A DNA stretch of 64,000 bases from Methanothrix sp. (GTDB taxonomy: Archaea > Halobacteriota > Methanosarcinia > Methanotrichales > Methanotrichaceae): contig JAPKXZ010000051.1 of assembly GCA_026394555.1 (NCBI GenBank), positions 59,096 through 123,095 on the forward strand. Reading direction: 5' to 3'. Below the pieces are notes generated by a model. That model saw only the letters and a program-made list of their open reading frames with translations, ran no database searches and was not told where the DNA came from. A program made the position numbers and the translations under genes. Shown here one piece after another: positions 8,681 through 19,300 of the stretch (positions within the stretch are counted from its first letter, which is position 1; the number at the start of each line of letters is the position of its first letter).

Positions 8681-10105
8681 TCACCACAGCAAGAACCCGG
8701 CATACCTCGACGCATACACCACGCCCACCACTATCACCAGCAGCCCGAAGAATTTGGTGGTCCAGGCCCCGATGGAGACATATTTCTCTCCGATCCTTCC
8801 CCCCACTGCCCGAGAGAAGGTGGCAATGGGAATGATGGGCACGCCGTGGCCAATTCCGAAGATAAAGAGCATCACGCCTCCCGCCAGGGGGGTGATATTT
8901 TGCGAGGCCAGCCAGATCAATACCGGCAGAACCATGGAGAGAGCACAGGGTGCCCAGCCCAGGGCAAAGAATATACCGAGGGTAAAGGCGCCAAGGAAGG
9001 AGGAGTGCTTAAATAGAGCAACGCAGGTCTCAACCGACCTTTGCAGCAGGCTCTTCCTGGTCTCACAGTACTCTCCTTCTCCTCGATAGCGTCTAATTCG
9101 TGATCGCACCGGCTCCAGGATCTCTTCCAGAGGCTTGAGGTTGCTGATGCCAAGCGTGATCATGATCAGGCCGGCCATCAGGTCGAAGACCCTGGAGTCT
9201 CTTATGAACAGGCCCACCTGAGAGATGAACAGCCCCAGCACAAAGAAGACGGCCGCCATGCCCAGGGTAAAGGCAACTCCAATCATGAAGCCCTCTCTGG
9301 AGGTGGAGACGCTCTTTCTCAGATATTCGTCCTTCTTCCTTATGGTCATAACATAGGAGAATACGGCGATCATAAGAGCTATGGAGCAGGGAGCAAGCGA
9401 CGTTAGTATGCCCAGCAAGAACATGCCGAATGCCGAGACCTCTTGCCGGAAGACCTCTCCCTCCAGGCCCTTCCACTTTCCGCCGTCCACATCTTGCAGC
9501 TTCTGGTAAAGCTTCTCGGCACTCTGCACGCCCTCCAACACGCCTTCACCCACCCGGTAGACGTGATAGACTGCGGCGATATTGCCCTCTTTGTCGATCA
9601 GCAGGAGAGTGGGGTTGGAAGAGCCGCCTCTCACATTCCAGTAATCTAGATATTTGCGGGCGATATTGTAAGGCTCAATATCCTCCGCCCAGGGCCAGGT
9701 GACATTGACCTTCCACCACTTCTCCGCCAGGGACTTGCCGTCTCGCGAGTAGGAATTCTTCCTCATGTTCAATGTGACTATCTGGACGGCGGGGTGCAAG
9801 GCCTTGAGTTTTGCCAGCTCCTCTACCTGTCCTTTCAGGGACTCTTCGCATTCCACGCAGAGCGGAATCTCGATGTTGGTGATATGCAAGATAAGGGGCG
9901 CACCTAAAAAGTCGGAAAGGGAGAAGTTCTTGCCGTCCACTCCTACTGCCGTGAACTCTGGGGCCTTTATGGCATCGGCGGCAAAGGCAGGGCTGGAAAA
10001 AAGAGAAAGGCAAGCCAGGGCTAAAATGAGAAGAAAAGCTGCCAATTGCAGCTTATTTTTGCAGGTATTGGCAATTATAGTATCACTCTCAGATCCAGGC
10101 AGCAC
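8681..10105 (-). CDS. Redoxin-CcdA fusion, extracytoplasmic thiol redox protein
   Basis: A 474-residue protein. An N-terminal signal segment (LAAFLLILALACLSLFSSPAFA) is followed at ~46-200 by a thioredoxin/redoxin domain with CVEC as its CxxC. From ~230 comes a CcdA/DsbD-like membrane core of about six helices, each half carrying one conserved cysteine in an APC motif (LTSLAPCSIALM and FALGWAPCALSM). Family role: CcdA carries reducing power from cytoplasmic thioredoxin across the membrane to outside thiol proteins; the fused redoxin is the likely receiver. The start is GTG 10105, overlapping the upstream thioredoxin gene by 17 bases, so translation is probably coupled. Confidence 0.85.
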   Translation of the reverse strand: MLPGSESDTIIANTCKNKLQLAAFLLILALACLSLFSSPAFAADAIKAPEFTAVGVDGKNFSLSDFLGAPLILHITNIEIPLCVECEESLKGQVEELAKLKALHPAVQIVTLNMRKNSYSRDGKSLAEKWWKVNVTWPWAEDIEPYNIARKYLDYWNVRGGSSNPTLLLIDKEGNIAAVYHVYRVGEGVLEGVQSAEKLYQKLQDVDGGKWKGLEGEVFRQEVSAFGMFLLGILTSLAPCSIALMIAVFSYVMTIRKKDEYLRKSVSTSREGFMIGVAFTLGMAAVFFVLGLFISQVGLFIRDSRVFDLMAGLIMITLGISNLKPLEEILEPVRSRIRRYRGEGEYCETRKSLLQRSVETCVALFKHSSFLGAFTLGIFFALGWAPCALSMVLPVLIWLASQNITPLAGGVMLFIFGIGHGVPIIPIATFSRAVGGRIGEKYVSIGAWTTKFFGLLVIVVGVVYASRYAGFLLW

Positions 10106-10670
10106 TATTCTGCTTGTAATAGTAGATGGAGTCCTTCACGTAAGAATCGATTCTTTCCTGGCTCATGGCATCGATTTCACTTCGCCAGGCCACATCCACC
10201 GTTCCATCCGGGCCCTTGGCCAGGGTGATGAAGATGGTCGTTGGAACATACTGGGCTCCTCCGGTTGGACTGTAGACATCCAGTATCTCAATGGCCTTTT
10301 CGTAACCGCTTCCTTCCGCCAGAATATCGTAGTAGGCAAGATCGCCGCTAAAGCTCTCTGCAGCCGCGCTGATTCTGGGCATCTGGGTCAGGCAGGGCAC
10401 GCAGTTGCTGCTGTGAATGAGGATGAGCAGCGGCTTCTCCTTGAGAGCTTTCAAGACCCAATCCGGATGTTTTGCCGCCGAGCCGGAGTTTTCATGCTGA
10501 TCGGGATATGTCGTCCACCAGTCGTCATCGCCTGAGCCTACGGCATGCGCCGGAGTGTAGCTATTCCAATCCTGGCAAAAGGCCGTGTCCGCCGTTACGA
10601 ATCCGGCAACTGAAAAAGCCGCCATTGCCGTCAATATCAATAATGCGAAATTCTTGAACTCACTCTGCAT
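10089..10670 (-). CDS. Secreted thioredoxin-fold protein
   Basis: A 193-residue protein with an N-terminal signal peptide (FALLILTAMAAFSVAGFVTA). A thioredoxin fold follows from ~75: LLILIHSSNCVPCLTQMPRI holds the CxxC (CVPC) after the first strand and YVPTTIFI holds the cis-Pro loop. Between signal and fold lies a Trp/Asp-rich segment (GDDDWWTTYPD). Stop overlaps the start of the redoxin-CcdA gene, so the two form an operon. The likely role is a surface thiol reductase or oxidase kept reduced by the CcdA partner; direction of electron flow is inference. Confidence 0.8.
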   Translation of the reverse strand: MQSEFKNFALLILTAMAAFSVAGFVTADTAFCQDWNSYTPAHAVGSGDDDWWTTYPDQHENSGSAAKHPDWVLKALKEKPLLILIHSSNCVPCLTQMPRISAAAESFSGDLAYYDILAEGSGYEKAIEILDVYSPTGGAQYVPTTIFITLAKGPDGTVDVAWRSEIDAMSQERIDSYVKDSIYYYKQNSAAWI

Positions 10671-10961
10671 GATTTAACCCCCGAAATATCGTCTGCTCTT
10701 TAATATTTAGAGCTTGTCTTCAACTAGCCTGAAAACTCGTGAGCATTCAGTTTGGCGAAAGATCGATAAAAGACCTGGAAAAATTGCGCCTGCTTCCGGC
10801 CTCTTGCATCCACAGCATAGAAACATTAACAGGTACCAGGATGTTATGATCATATTTATCGTTTTTGGGCGAAAATATTCGAAAAAAAAGAAGGAACGAT
10901 TAAGAGGAATAGATTCATGTAGTTTCATTAGCAATAGAATAATTTTAAGAGGTAAGTAAAA

Positions 10962-12413
10962 ATGGCGGAAGAAAAAATGACCACAAATCAAGGTTATCCG
11001 ATCTCCGACGACAACAGCTCCCTGACGGTCGGAAATCGCGGTCCCACCTTATTGCAGGATTTCCAGTTCATTGAAAAGATCGCCCACTTCGACCGGGAGC
11101 GCATTCCGGAAAGGGTGGTGCATGCCAAAGGCGCTGGGGCATTTGGCTACTTCCTGGTCTACAAATCAATGGCCAAATACACAAAGGCCCAATTCCTCCA
11201 GGACCCAAGCGCTAAAACCCCGGTCTTTGTCAGGTTCTCGACCGTTGCCGGAAGCAGAGGCTCAGCCGACACGGTCAGAGATGTGAGGGGATTTGCAACC
11301 AAATTCTACACGAAGGAGGGCAATTACGACCTGGTAGGCAACGACATCCCAGTTTTCTTCATCAGAGATGCCATGAAGTTCCCGGACCTGGTTCATTCCG
11401 TGAAAGCGGAGCCGCACAACAACATCCCTTCCTCTTCTACCGGCCACAACAACTTCTGGGATTTCATATCGCTGACCCCCGAAGCTACCCATATGCTCAC
11501 CTGGGTATTCTCGGATCGGGGAACTCCGGCCAGCTACAGAAAGATGGAAGGCTTTGGAGTAAACACCTACAAATGGGTTAGCAATGAGGGCAAGACGACT
11601 CTGATCAAGTACCACTGGAAGCCCAAGCTTGGTGTGAAAAACTTCGATCGCGAGAAAGCTACCCGCATCGCCGGAGAGGACCCTGACTATCTCACAAGAG
11701 ACCTGTGGGAGGCTATCGAAAGAGGCGAGTATGTGGAGTACGAGTTTTTCGTGCAGATGATGGACATGTCGGAAGAGCAAAACCAGAGCTTCGATCCCCT
11801 GGACCCGACCAAGACCTGGCCGGAGGACAAGTTCCCCTTGATGCCGGTGGGCAAGATGGTGCTGGACAGAAATCCTGAGAACTTTTTCACCGAGGTTGAG
11901 CAGGCAGCCTTCTGCCCGGCCAACCTCGTTCCAGGCATCGAGTTTTCCGATGATAAGCTCTTGCAGGGCAGAACCTTCTCCTATGTGGACACGCAGCGCT
12001 ACCGCCTGGGCGCCAACTTTCATGAGTTGCCCACCAACCGACCACTCTCGCCCACAGCGAACAACCAGCGTGATGGAGCCATGCAGTCCCAGGTGTTCCA
12101 GGGGCCGGTGAACTTTGGGCCCAGCAGCCGGGGCGGGCCGGTGACGACTCCCGTGGAGGGCACGCCCTACAGTCCCCATATTCAAGGGAACCTGGTTCGA
12201 GAGAAGATCAAGAAGACGGACGACTTCAGCCAGGCTGGGGAGAGATATCGCTCCATGAGCAAGACGGAGATAAAGCATCTGGTGGAAAACCTGGTGGCCG
12301 ATCTAAGCCACGTCACCGATCCGGCCATCCAGAAGCGAGCTATCGAGAACCTGGCAAAGGCGGATGAGGGGCTGGGAAGAGCGGTTGTGGCAGGGTTCGG
12401 GCTGGAGAAATAG
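10962..12413 (+). CDS. katA: Monofunctional haem catalase
   Basis: A 483-residue clade-3-sized catalase that decomposes hydrogen peroxide to water and oxygen in the cytoplasm. Visible marks: distal His in ERVVHAKGAGAFGYF (~55), RFSTVAGSRGSADTVRDVRGFA, GNDIPVFFIRDAMKFPD with the distal Asn, and the proximal haem-ligand Tyr in FSYVDTQRYRLG. Full length compared with the family. Preceded by the consensus-like leader TTTTAAGAGGTAAGTAAAA. The 291 bases upstream hold no gene; an AT-rich CATATTTATCG near 10852 may be part of the promoter. For a strict anaerobe it fits oxygen defence and complements the neighbouring thiol-redox pair. Close kinship with bacterial enzymes would imply transfer; this is not tested here. 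Confidence 0.95.
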   Translation: MAEEKMTTNQGYPISDDNSSLTVGNRGPTLLQDFQFIEKIAHFDRERIPERVVHAKGAGAFGYFLVYKSMAKYTKAQFLQDPSAKTPVFVRFSTVAGSRGSADTVRDVRGFATKFYTKEGNYDLVGNDIPVFFIRDAMKFPDLVHSVKAEPHNNIPSSSTGHNNFWDFISLTPEATHMLTWVFSDRGTPASYRKMEGFGVNTYKWVSNEGKTTLIKYHWKPKLGVKNFDREKATRIAGEDPDYLTRDLWEAIERGEYVEYEFFVQMMDMSEEQNQSFDPLDPTKTWPEDKFPLMPVGKMVLDRNPENFFTEVEQAAFCPANLVPGIEFSDDKLLQGRTFSYVDTQRYRLGANFHELPTNRPLSPTANNQRDGAMQSQVFQGPVNFGPSSRGGPVTTPVEGTPYSPHIQGNLVREKIKKTDDFSQAGERYRSMSKTEIKHLVENLVADLSHVTDPAIQKRAIENLAKADEGLGRAVVAGFGLEK

Positions 12414-12432
12414 ATTGGGAAAGGGGACGAGT

Positions 12433-12458
12433 CCGGGCAGCCATTTGTGGCAGCCCGG
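12433..12458. terminator. Hairpin downstream of catalase
   Basis: CCGGGCAGCCA / TGGCAGCCCGG forms an 11-bp stem with one mismatch and a four-base loop, 20 bases past the catalase stop, followed by TTCGTTCT. It lies between two convergent genes and may end transcription from both sides. Confidence 0.5.
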
Positions 12459-12528
12459 TTCGTTCTCAGCCTACTGGAACGACGAGGTACTACGTGGAAG
12501 TTAGGACTTGGTTATATCTTAGACTTAG

Positions 12529-14196
12529 TTATCCCATCATGATTTCTTCTATCAAACCCAATTCAACCAACTTCTCGTTAATCCTCTGATCAACTATCCT
12601 GGCTATATCTTCGTCACCATTAATCAGGCCTGTGGATTTCGTTCCTTCCTTCGGAACGGGAGCATCTTTCTGGAAGATCCGCAAAGGATGGATGAAGAAG
12701 GGCTTGTCTTCCTTGCGTCCATCCCTAAGCCTTTTTCTGGCCTCCGTCAGCTCGAAGACAAAACCGCTTTTTTGGCCGGAGCCATCCGGGCCGAAGAAGA
12801 ACATCTTAAGAGCCTCCTTGGAGGCCTCCGTCAGCTTGACCTGCTCGGCCGGCTTGCCATCTTTTTTGCCCTTTTCTTCTTGTTTGCCTTCATAAAACAG
12901 ATCTTCCGGCTGCTGGCTCATGTACTGCAAAGCCTGAGATATCACCATGCAAAATCTATTTTCCAGCGTGCCCACCTTCTGGTAGGCCTTGGGATCGCCT
13001 CCATAGGGATTTCTTAGCAGAATCAATATCTCATTATTTCCCTCACCCATCTTCCTGGACGGCCATATGCTTTCCGGCGCGATGCCCGTCTCCCTGGAGA
13101 GAATCTCTCTTATCTTCTCCGAATCGATGAAACCGCGGCAGAAGACCATGGCAAAGTCCGCCTTTTCCGGAGAGCAGCCAAAGAGCTTTCCCTCTTCGCT
13201 CAGCGCTTTCTTGATAAGGGCCTCCTCAGGATCGGCGCTCCTCGGCAGGGATGCAAAGAGGGGCACAAATATAGGTGGCCGGGAGAGGCCGCCGGATGAG
13301 TGCTGGGCTACAGCCTGGCTGGGGGGTATCTCTCCGGGATAGTCACGTGCCGCCACAAGGGGCTGCATCATCTTATGAATGAATTGGTTGGCTGCAACGT
13401 AATCATTTCCATATCTTTCCAATAAAATCTCATTATCGACGATGATGACTCCATTGGCCCCGCCACCCTTGGTGAGAAGATCGTAAATGGCGCTTATCGC
13501 TGCCAGGTTCCTTCTTGCGCTCTTTGAAAACTGAGCCTTGTCTGCATAGTCACCAGGTTCGGTCAATATGCCCAGTGCAAAAACAGGGTAATCTGCCTTG
13601 CCTTCATTTCGGATATGGTTAATAATAGGATTAATAAATCCTGTTCCTGTTCCTCCGCCAAAGGAGACCACAAAGAGGATGCCATCGCACTCTCCTTTTC
13701 CCAGTGTTGTGAAGTCTCTTATGGCATTCCAGGCACTGTCGAATATGGGATTGGGGGCCTGGTTGGCATTTCCACCCATTGATTCAACCATTTCTTTATT
13801 CATGGTTTGGGCAACGAGGGCCTGGATCTCTTTATCCGTATCAAAGATTTCAAATACGGCCTTAAGATACTGGGCATCTCTAACAAAGCCTTGCTTCTTT
13901 ACATCATATCCATATTTTTCCTTGACGGCGACATGAACAGCACAGCCATCAGCCACCGCGTCATGAGGGATGTAAAAGCAGGGGTAGCATCCTTCCTCCA
14001 TGTCCCCGAAGAAATGCTGGATATTCTTAGCATCATTCTTATCAGCTTCCAGCCATATTCCCTGCATCTTGCCAGGAGAAAGATACTCAGCTCCTGTTAT
14101 GTGAGAGAGAAGCTGGAAATCCAGATCCTCATTTCCCAAAAACTCCTGGGTTATTTTTCCGCCGGCTCCGCCAATGCCAACAATGCATAGTCTCAT
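12529..14196 (-). CDS. Tubulin/FtsZ-like GTPase (Tubulin_2-type)
   Basis: A 555-residue protein. It starts MRLCIVGIGGAGGKITQEFLG, an FtsZ/tubulin-like first glycine loop. At ~180-186 it has the tubulin signature GGGTGTG inside DGILFVVSFGGGTGTGFINP. Regions around 220-260 (ALGILTEPGDYAD, GGANGVIIVDNEILL) match the later strands of the nucleotide domain. It is larger than FtsZ (~360) and CetZ (~400), with an extra C-terminal region of Lys/Glu-rich sequence, so it is neither a standard FtsZ nor a standard CetZ; it fits the Tubulin_2-like group. It is the last gene of a minus-strand operon; its start overlaps the membrane-protein gene by four bases. Likely cytoplasmic, perhaps polymerising below the membrane partner (inference). 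Confidence 0.8.
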   Translation of the reverse strand: MRLCIVGIGGAGGKITQEFLGNEDLDFQLLSHITGAEYLSPGKMQGIWLEADKNDAKNIQHFFGDMEEGCYPCFYIPHDAVADGCAVHVAVKEKYGYDVKKQGFVRDAQYLKAVFEIFDTDKEIQALVAQTMNKEMVESMGGNANQAPNPIFDSAWNAIRDFTTLGKGECDGILFVVSFGGGTGTGFINPIINHIRNEGKADYPVFALGILTEPGDYADKAQFSKSARRNLAAISAIYDLLTKGGGANGVIIVDNEILLERYGNDYVAANQFIHKMMQPLVAARDYPGEIPPSQAVAQHSSGGLSRPPIFVPLFASLPRSADPEEALIKKALSEEGKLFGCSPEKADFAMVFCRGFIDSEKIREILSRETGIAPESIWPSRKMGEGNNEILILLRNPYGGDPKAYQKVGTLENRFCMVISQALQYMSQQPEDLFYEGKQEEKGKKDGKPAEQVKLTEASKEALKMFFFGPDGSGQKSGFVFELTEARKRLRDGRKEDKPFFIHPLRIFQKDAPVPKEGTKSTGLINGDEDIARIVDQRINEKLVELGLIEEIMMG

Positions 14197-14837
14197 CTTC
14201 TCGCCTCCCAGGCCTCTCTATAAATAGGCATGACAAGTACTCCGGTCGATACAACCAAAAGCATCAGGCTCAAAATTTCGGCAGGCTGCGAATGAGCCGG
14301 ATAAATGGTGCCGATATAGGCCGACAGCAATACTGAGGTGCACAAGGCAATAACCGTCATGCTGATCATCTTCTTCACGGTTTTGGAGATGGAATAGAAG
14401 CTATACAATTCCATTAGCTTTAATTCTCTGTGATCTTCAGGAAGCTTATCGAGTAAGAGAATAATCGTCGCGGCAAGACAGGCTACAAGAATGCCGAAGA
14501 TAGCAAATCCCCAGTTACTGGAGGCCAATTCGGCGATATTCATGTAGCTATAGGGAAGGATGGTCGGAACCAGCAGGTAAAGATAGGCTACGGCCACAAA
14601 GAGCATTATCCACGATGCTAGGGCTAAAGCTGTGAAGTTTGAGCCCTGGGAAACAGTCATCTCTTTGTAAAGAAGCTCTTTAGAGACTTCTTTTTTATGC
14701 TGCAGGACAGCCATAAGCTTGTGGACCCTATTTAAGTTATTGATATGCAAAATCGCTGCAATAATCAGCAATAATGCCAGCAGCAATGTACCTGCGGGAA
14801 ATAGGATGTTTATTACGGTTGAGATATCTATCTCCAT
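14193..14837 (-). CDS. Polytopic membrane protein of the tubulin-like operon
   Basis: A 214-residue protein with about five hydrophobic segments: ~10-30 (LFPAGTLLLALLLIIAAIL), ~70-95, ~108-128 (FAIFGILVACLAATIILLL), ~155-175 and ~190-208. The loop between the first two is Lys/Glu-rich. There are no catalytic motifs. The stop overlaps the GTPase start by four bases and the start lies three bases after the upstream surface-protein gene, so co-translation is likely. Position and topology suggest a membrane platform linking the cytoplasmic GTPase to the exported partners. I do not recognise the family. Confidence 0.7.
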   Translation of the reverse strand: MEIDISTVINILFPAGTLLLALLLIIAAILHINNLNRVHKLMAVLQHKKEVSKELLYKEMTVSQGSNFTALALASWIMLFVAVAYLYLLVPTILPYSYMNIAELASSNWGFAIFGILVACLAATIILLLDKLPEDHRELKLMELYSFYSISKTVKKMISMTVIALCTSVLLSAYIGTIYPAHSQPAEILSLMLLVVSTGVLVMPIYREAWEARR

Positions 14838-14839
14838 TC

Positions 14840-16384
14840 CTAGCCCCTCCTCAACATTTTGAGAACTTTGCCGGCAAAGCTTCCACCAGATTTGCCCTTG
14901 CGTTCTTGTTTATTGCTCTTCCTGTCCCCTGCTTTGCCTGATGCGCTTTCATGAGCCTCAATTCCTTTTTTAAGCTTTCTTTCGATGAAAAAGCTACCCA
15001 TTAGTATCAGGAAAAGCATCGGTACTAAATTCAGGACCATTACCGGATTATAGATGCTATAGGGCACGATCTTGCCGTTGATCAGAACACCCGTCTGCTC
15101 CATGTCATCCTTGCCGCTCTGATCGTATTCCGAGTACTTAACTCTGTAATAAAAGGTCTCGCCCGCATCGGTAACCTGGAAGGGTTTAGTGTTATTGAAG
15201 TTCACCTCGACGGGATCGGGTCCTATTCTGACCGTCTTCGTCTCCACAGTCTTCCATTCATTGTTGCCGGTCCTTGTGCTCAGAGTGAAGGCTACGTCGT
15301 ACTCTTCAGGGTTCAGATTCTTTGCCCTCACGTTGAATCCATACTTCTCCCACCAGTAGTAATTCTCGCTGGTAAAAGAAAAGCCCAGCTTATCCACAGA
15401 GAGCTTTGGACCTTTGCGGATATTGGGTCCGTTTAATGGATCTGCAGGATCTTTGCTGATAAAATCAATGCCATCATCATAGCTGTAGTAGTAGGTAAAG
15501 TTCCTACCTGCGTCAGCCTCTTTAAAGAATCCATATTCGTTGGCCTTGAAGCTAACAGGGCCTGGTTTCATGTTCAGTGTTTCATTCTTCAGCTCAACGC
15601 CGTTCTCATCCAGAATGTGCAGTGTCACATTGAGCAAATCTCCATCTGCATCGGCGATATTAGCCTTGTACTCGATGGGATCATTGTACCTCACGAGGCC
15701 TGATGGAGTAACATTGAAGTCGCTCATGACCGGCAGGCTGTTGGTTACATTGAAGACCAGCTCGCTGTAATAGGGGGGCATCAGCCCGGAGTAGCTTGCT
15801 GTGCTCCATTTATTGACTCCGTCGCTCACATTGGCGCGCACCTTTACCACCCCCACATTCTTGAGGTAGGCAAAAGACGGCAGCATGCCCCATACTCTCA
15901 AGGTGGTATTGGTCTTTTCACTATACTCGTTGGTCTGAATCTTCTCCGGCCAGGAGTTGAGACGCTCGTATTTGTTCGAACCTGGGTTCTTTACCTCCAG
16001 ATAGAGGTCGAGCATGCGGCGCATCTCCAGCGGATTGTTATTGGTGGCAACCGTTATGATCTCCAGAGGCTGGTTTCGGCTGACTGTGGTATTGTTCCCT
16101 TTGTAGTACATGAGCACAGTGGGCATTTCGTAACTTTCGTTTGTGATCGGATTCTTCCAAAGTATGGTTTTCAACTCTTCGAACATCGCAGGCTTGTTCT
16201 TCTTTCCATCCTGCACAGCTTTAAGCAATCCACTGATATCGATCTGCTTGCTGCCGCCTCCGCCGCCTCCGCTGCTACCACTGCCACCCGATGATCCCGC
16301 GGATTTAGTGGCCGGGCCTATCACATTTTGCACCGACAGCAAAAATGCAAATATGACCAGGATGCAGATCAATTTCCGATTCAT
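14840..16384 (-). CDS. Surface-exposed, membrane-anchored Ig-like protein
   Basis: A 514-residue protein. Residues ~4-22 are a signal peptide (ICILVIFAFLLSVQNVIG), followed by a Gly/Ser linker (SGGSGSSGGGGGGS) and a large beta-rich ectodomain. That ectodomain carries many N-x-S/T sites and fibronectin/Ig-like strands such as RYNDPIEYKANIADADGDLLNVTLHI. Near the C-terminus one helix (~453-473, VMVLNLVPMLFLILMGSFFI) is followed by a very basic cytoplasmic tail (KSNKQERKGKSGGS). Type I topology puts the tail on the GTPase side. It overlaps the upstream large surface gene by four bases and precedes the membrane protein by three. The function is unknown; a transmembrane link between envelope and cytoskeleton is inference. 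Confidence 0.7.
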   Translation of the reverse strand: MNRKLICILVIFAFLLSVQNVIGPATKSAGSSGGSGSSGGGGGGSKQIDISGLLKAVQDGKKNKPAMFEELKTILWKNPITNESYEMPTVLMYYKGNNTTVSRNQPLEIITVATNNNPLEMRRMLDLYLEVKNPGSNKYERLNSWPEKIQTNEYSEKTNTTLRVWGMLPSFAYLKNVGVVKVRANVSDGVNKWSTASYSGLMPPYYSELVFNVTNSLPVMSDFNVTPSGLVRYNDPIEYKANIADADGDLLNVTLHILDENGVELKNETLNMKPGPVSFKANEYGFFKEADAGRNFTYYYSYDDGIDFISKDPADPLNGPNIRKGPKLSVDKLGFSFTSENYYWWEKYGFNVRAKNLNPEEYDVAFTLSTRTGNNEWKTVETKTVRIGPDPVEVNFNNTKPFQVTDAGETFYYRVKYSEYDQSGKDDMEQTGVLINGKIVPYSIYNPVMVLNLVPMLFLILMGSFFIERKLKKGIEAHESASGKAGDRKSNKQERKGKSGGSFAGKVLKMLRRG

Positions 16385-19300
16385 TGTTTTGGCACCTCAG
16401 TCTTTCTCTTAATATCGAAATCGTAGTAAGGCGACGTTTGAGACTCTGGGATTTGCCATTTAAACGCCTGCTCACCTGTCCCGAACCGGTAATCACGGCA
16501 CTTGTCCGTAATCTTCCAGGTCTTGATAAGCTCAGGGATGCTATTGTCTCCACCCATAAGGCATACGGTCAGGTTCTCTGAGGAATTGACCGATGCCCAG
16601 AAGTCATGTACTTTGCCGTTTAAGTTGTCTCCTGCATTGGATATTACAGCGATGATGTCCGGCCCTTCAAATTGTGTTGTTTCTTTCCGATCAATTATGA
16701 ACTTGTATTCAGCCTTACCAAGGAATGGTGTCTTCCAGAAGGGCTTGAGGGCCCAGCTTACGCTTCTCGTGACAGGATTGAGTTGCTTTGTGCCTTCTAC
16801 AATCTCCCAATTTGATCCGTATGCCCTTACCGATAGCCCAATCCATGGCATCTCTTCGGAACTCCAGTTCAGAAGCTTCAGGGTATAGGTCAATGTATGA
16901 AGCGGGTCTTTCTCATCCCAGGCCTGTATGACACCTACTGCGGGCGTTACATTGCCGATTACCGTCACCGAACTGTCGTTGAAGAGTCCACCATCATCGA
17001 GCTTTGGAGACACCGGTGTGGTTGATACCAACTTCGGCTTGCCTCCGCTGATGGTCGGCCCGGGATAGACCTCAGATTCATAAGTCTTATCGGCAAAACT
17101 GGCAGTATATCGGAATTTGGCCTGCACTCCTTCCGAATCAGCGCACCTGCTCTTAAACGGTGTAGCATTTAGATTGAGAGTCGTTTCGCCTGCCAGGACC
17201 TTTCCGGAGGCTCTCTGCACCCACATGAAGCTGCAGGGATTATAGACCTCCAGTGCCACCTTCATCTCCACGCTGCTCTTCACAGGCACCGAGTAGGCAT
17301 AGGTTTCATTCCATTTGCCTTTTACAGGCGCTACGGTCGCATCGCCAAAGTTGATTGATATTGCTTTAACATCAATCGACTTTTCTGCCAGCAGCATTTC
17401 CGCGGCAAGACTGGAATGCTTGTAGCTGATCGTGTAATTAAAGCTCTTGCCTATATCTGTCTCCTCGAAGGGCAGGCTCCAGTCGTACCGATATTGATTG
17501 CCGCCCAGAGCTATTCCCTGGCTTGTCTCATCGATACTCTTTTCCGGCCCATTTAGCCTAAGGACGGCCTGGCCCTGGCCAGCTCCATATTCTACCACAG
17601 CCGCAATGCTGCTGGAAGATTCGCTGCCCTCGGAGACATAGACCACGGGATCGCTGTCCAGGGAGATGAGGACTGGCTTACCACCTTCGAAGGTCGGGCC
17701 CTGGTAGGGCTTTGAGGAGTAATCATTTCCAGCAAAGCTGGCCTTGAAACGATACTTAGCTCCTTCCTGCTGCATCTCTTTGCATTCATAGCCAAAAGGC
17801 GAAAGTGTCCAGTTGATCCATGACGACTGAGCCGTCGCTTTCTTTGCACCCTTATCCGTCCATTCGCTGCTGCAGGGGTCGTAAGTCTGGAGCCGGACTT
17901 CGAGAGGGACGATGGTAGTGTCGATCTTCAGGGAATAGGTGTAGCTGTCGTTCCACAGGCCCGCAGTTGGGGACACAAGTCCTTGGGAAAACTGCACGGA
18001 AAGAGATGCCACTCTAATGATTTTGTCCCCGAAGGCATAACTGCCGCCTTCGAGGGTAGGGTGGACAAAGGATAATGCGAGAGTGTAGTTGTTATTGATA
18101 TGGCGGTCGTCGAAAGCAACCTGCCACTTGTACTGATACCTGTTACCTCCCAGAGGCACTCCCTTTTCCGTCAAGTTCAGATCCTGATCAGGGCCAGACA
18201 GCCGGAAATTCATATCACCTAAACCCTTTGAGAATGTAACTGTGGCAATTATGTCCTGAGTGGTGCTCTCACCGGTGCGGACGTAAACGACTGGTGGATA
18301 TTGCAGATCCAGTTTTGGTATCTCTTCCACTACTTTGAAGCTGATGTTGGACTTCTCTGCCTGATAATTCCAGTTTTCATTCTTGTACACAACTTTGGCC
18401 AGGAAGGGCGCATTCTTGGCGAGCTGCACATCACTCCGGTTGAAGAGAGCCGGGATGTTATCATTGGTCCACTCGTAGACCAGGCTGCCGCCCCGCACAA
18501 CGGGCTCAGATGAGTCATAAGTCATCTCGCCTTTCTGGGGGTGGCTGATTATCAGGCTGGCCACGCTGCCGTCCGGCGTGCCGCCCACCATCTTGGCCCC
18601 CGCGTCCTTGACGTAGGCCTGAATGGTAAAGTTGGTATAATCCAGCAGCTTAGGAATGGCAACTTTTTCCAGAGAGGGGTTATAGGGCTGAAGTGAAATG
18701 TTATATGGTCCATAGGTCAAGGGATCGACCTTGAGATTGTTGTAGACCAGCTTGAAAGTGAAATCTCCGCCGTTTCTGTAGCTGGATAGATCCTCAGCCA
18801 CAATGCAGGAGTAGGTGCTCTTTCCTGAGGACTGGCAAGAAACGTCGGCTGTGGTCCAGCTCCTGGATTCCGCGGTGCCCAGCGGACCTGTGATCTCCAG
18901 ATGGCATGTCGGCTTGGGGTTTAGCCCGTCCATGTCCTTGAATCCCGCTGAGACTGCGATTCCCTGGAAGAAATAGGGCTTCTTCTCAAATTGTGTGCCG
19001 GTTAATGTGGGCGGCTGGACGATGGGGCCTTTTATTCGGGTAGTTTTTGCGACCTGCTGACCGCCCGCTAAGAATATGAATTCGAAGGTGGCGTTGCTGG
19101 TTTCAGCTATGCCGAATCGATCCTTGAAGCTGTAGGGGCCGAAGGTGAAAGAGGTTTTGCCCATGCCCGTTTGGCTGGGTGAAGAATCTGAGTAAACCAA
19201 CTGACCTTGGTCGTAGATATTAAGTTTCATGCTGAATTTTGTAACGGCAATCAAGCCTACTTTGCTGGCTGCCTCCTCGCTCATCCACACCTGAGCGGAG

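Noticed and set aside
11262-12278. 338-codon minus-strand ORF over catalase
   Set aside because: Antisense shadow; catalase motifs are unmistakable on the plus strand.
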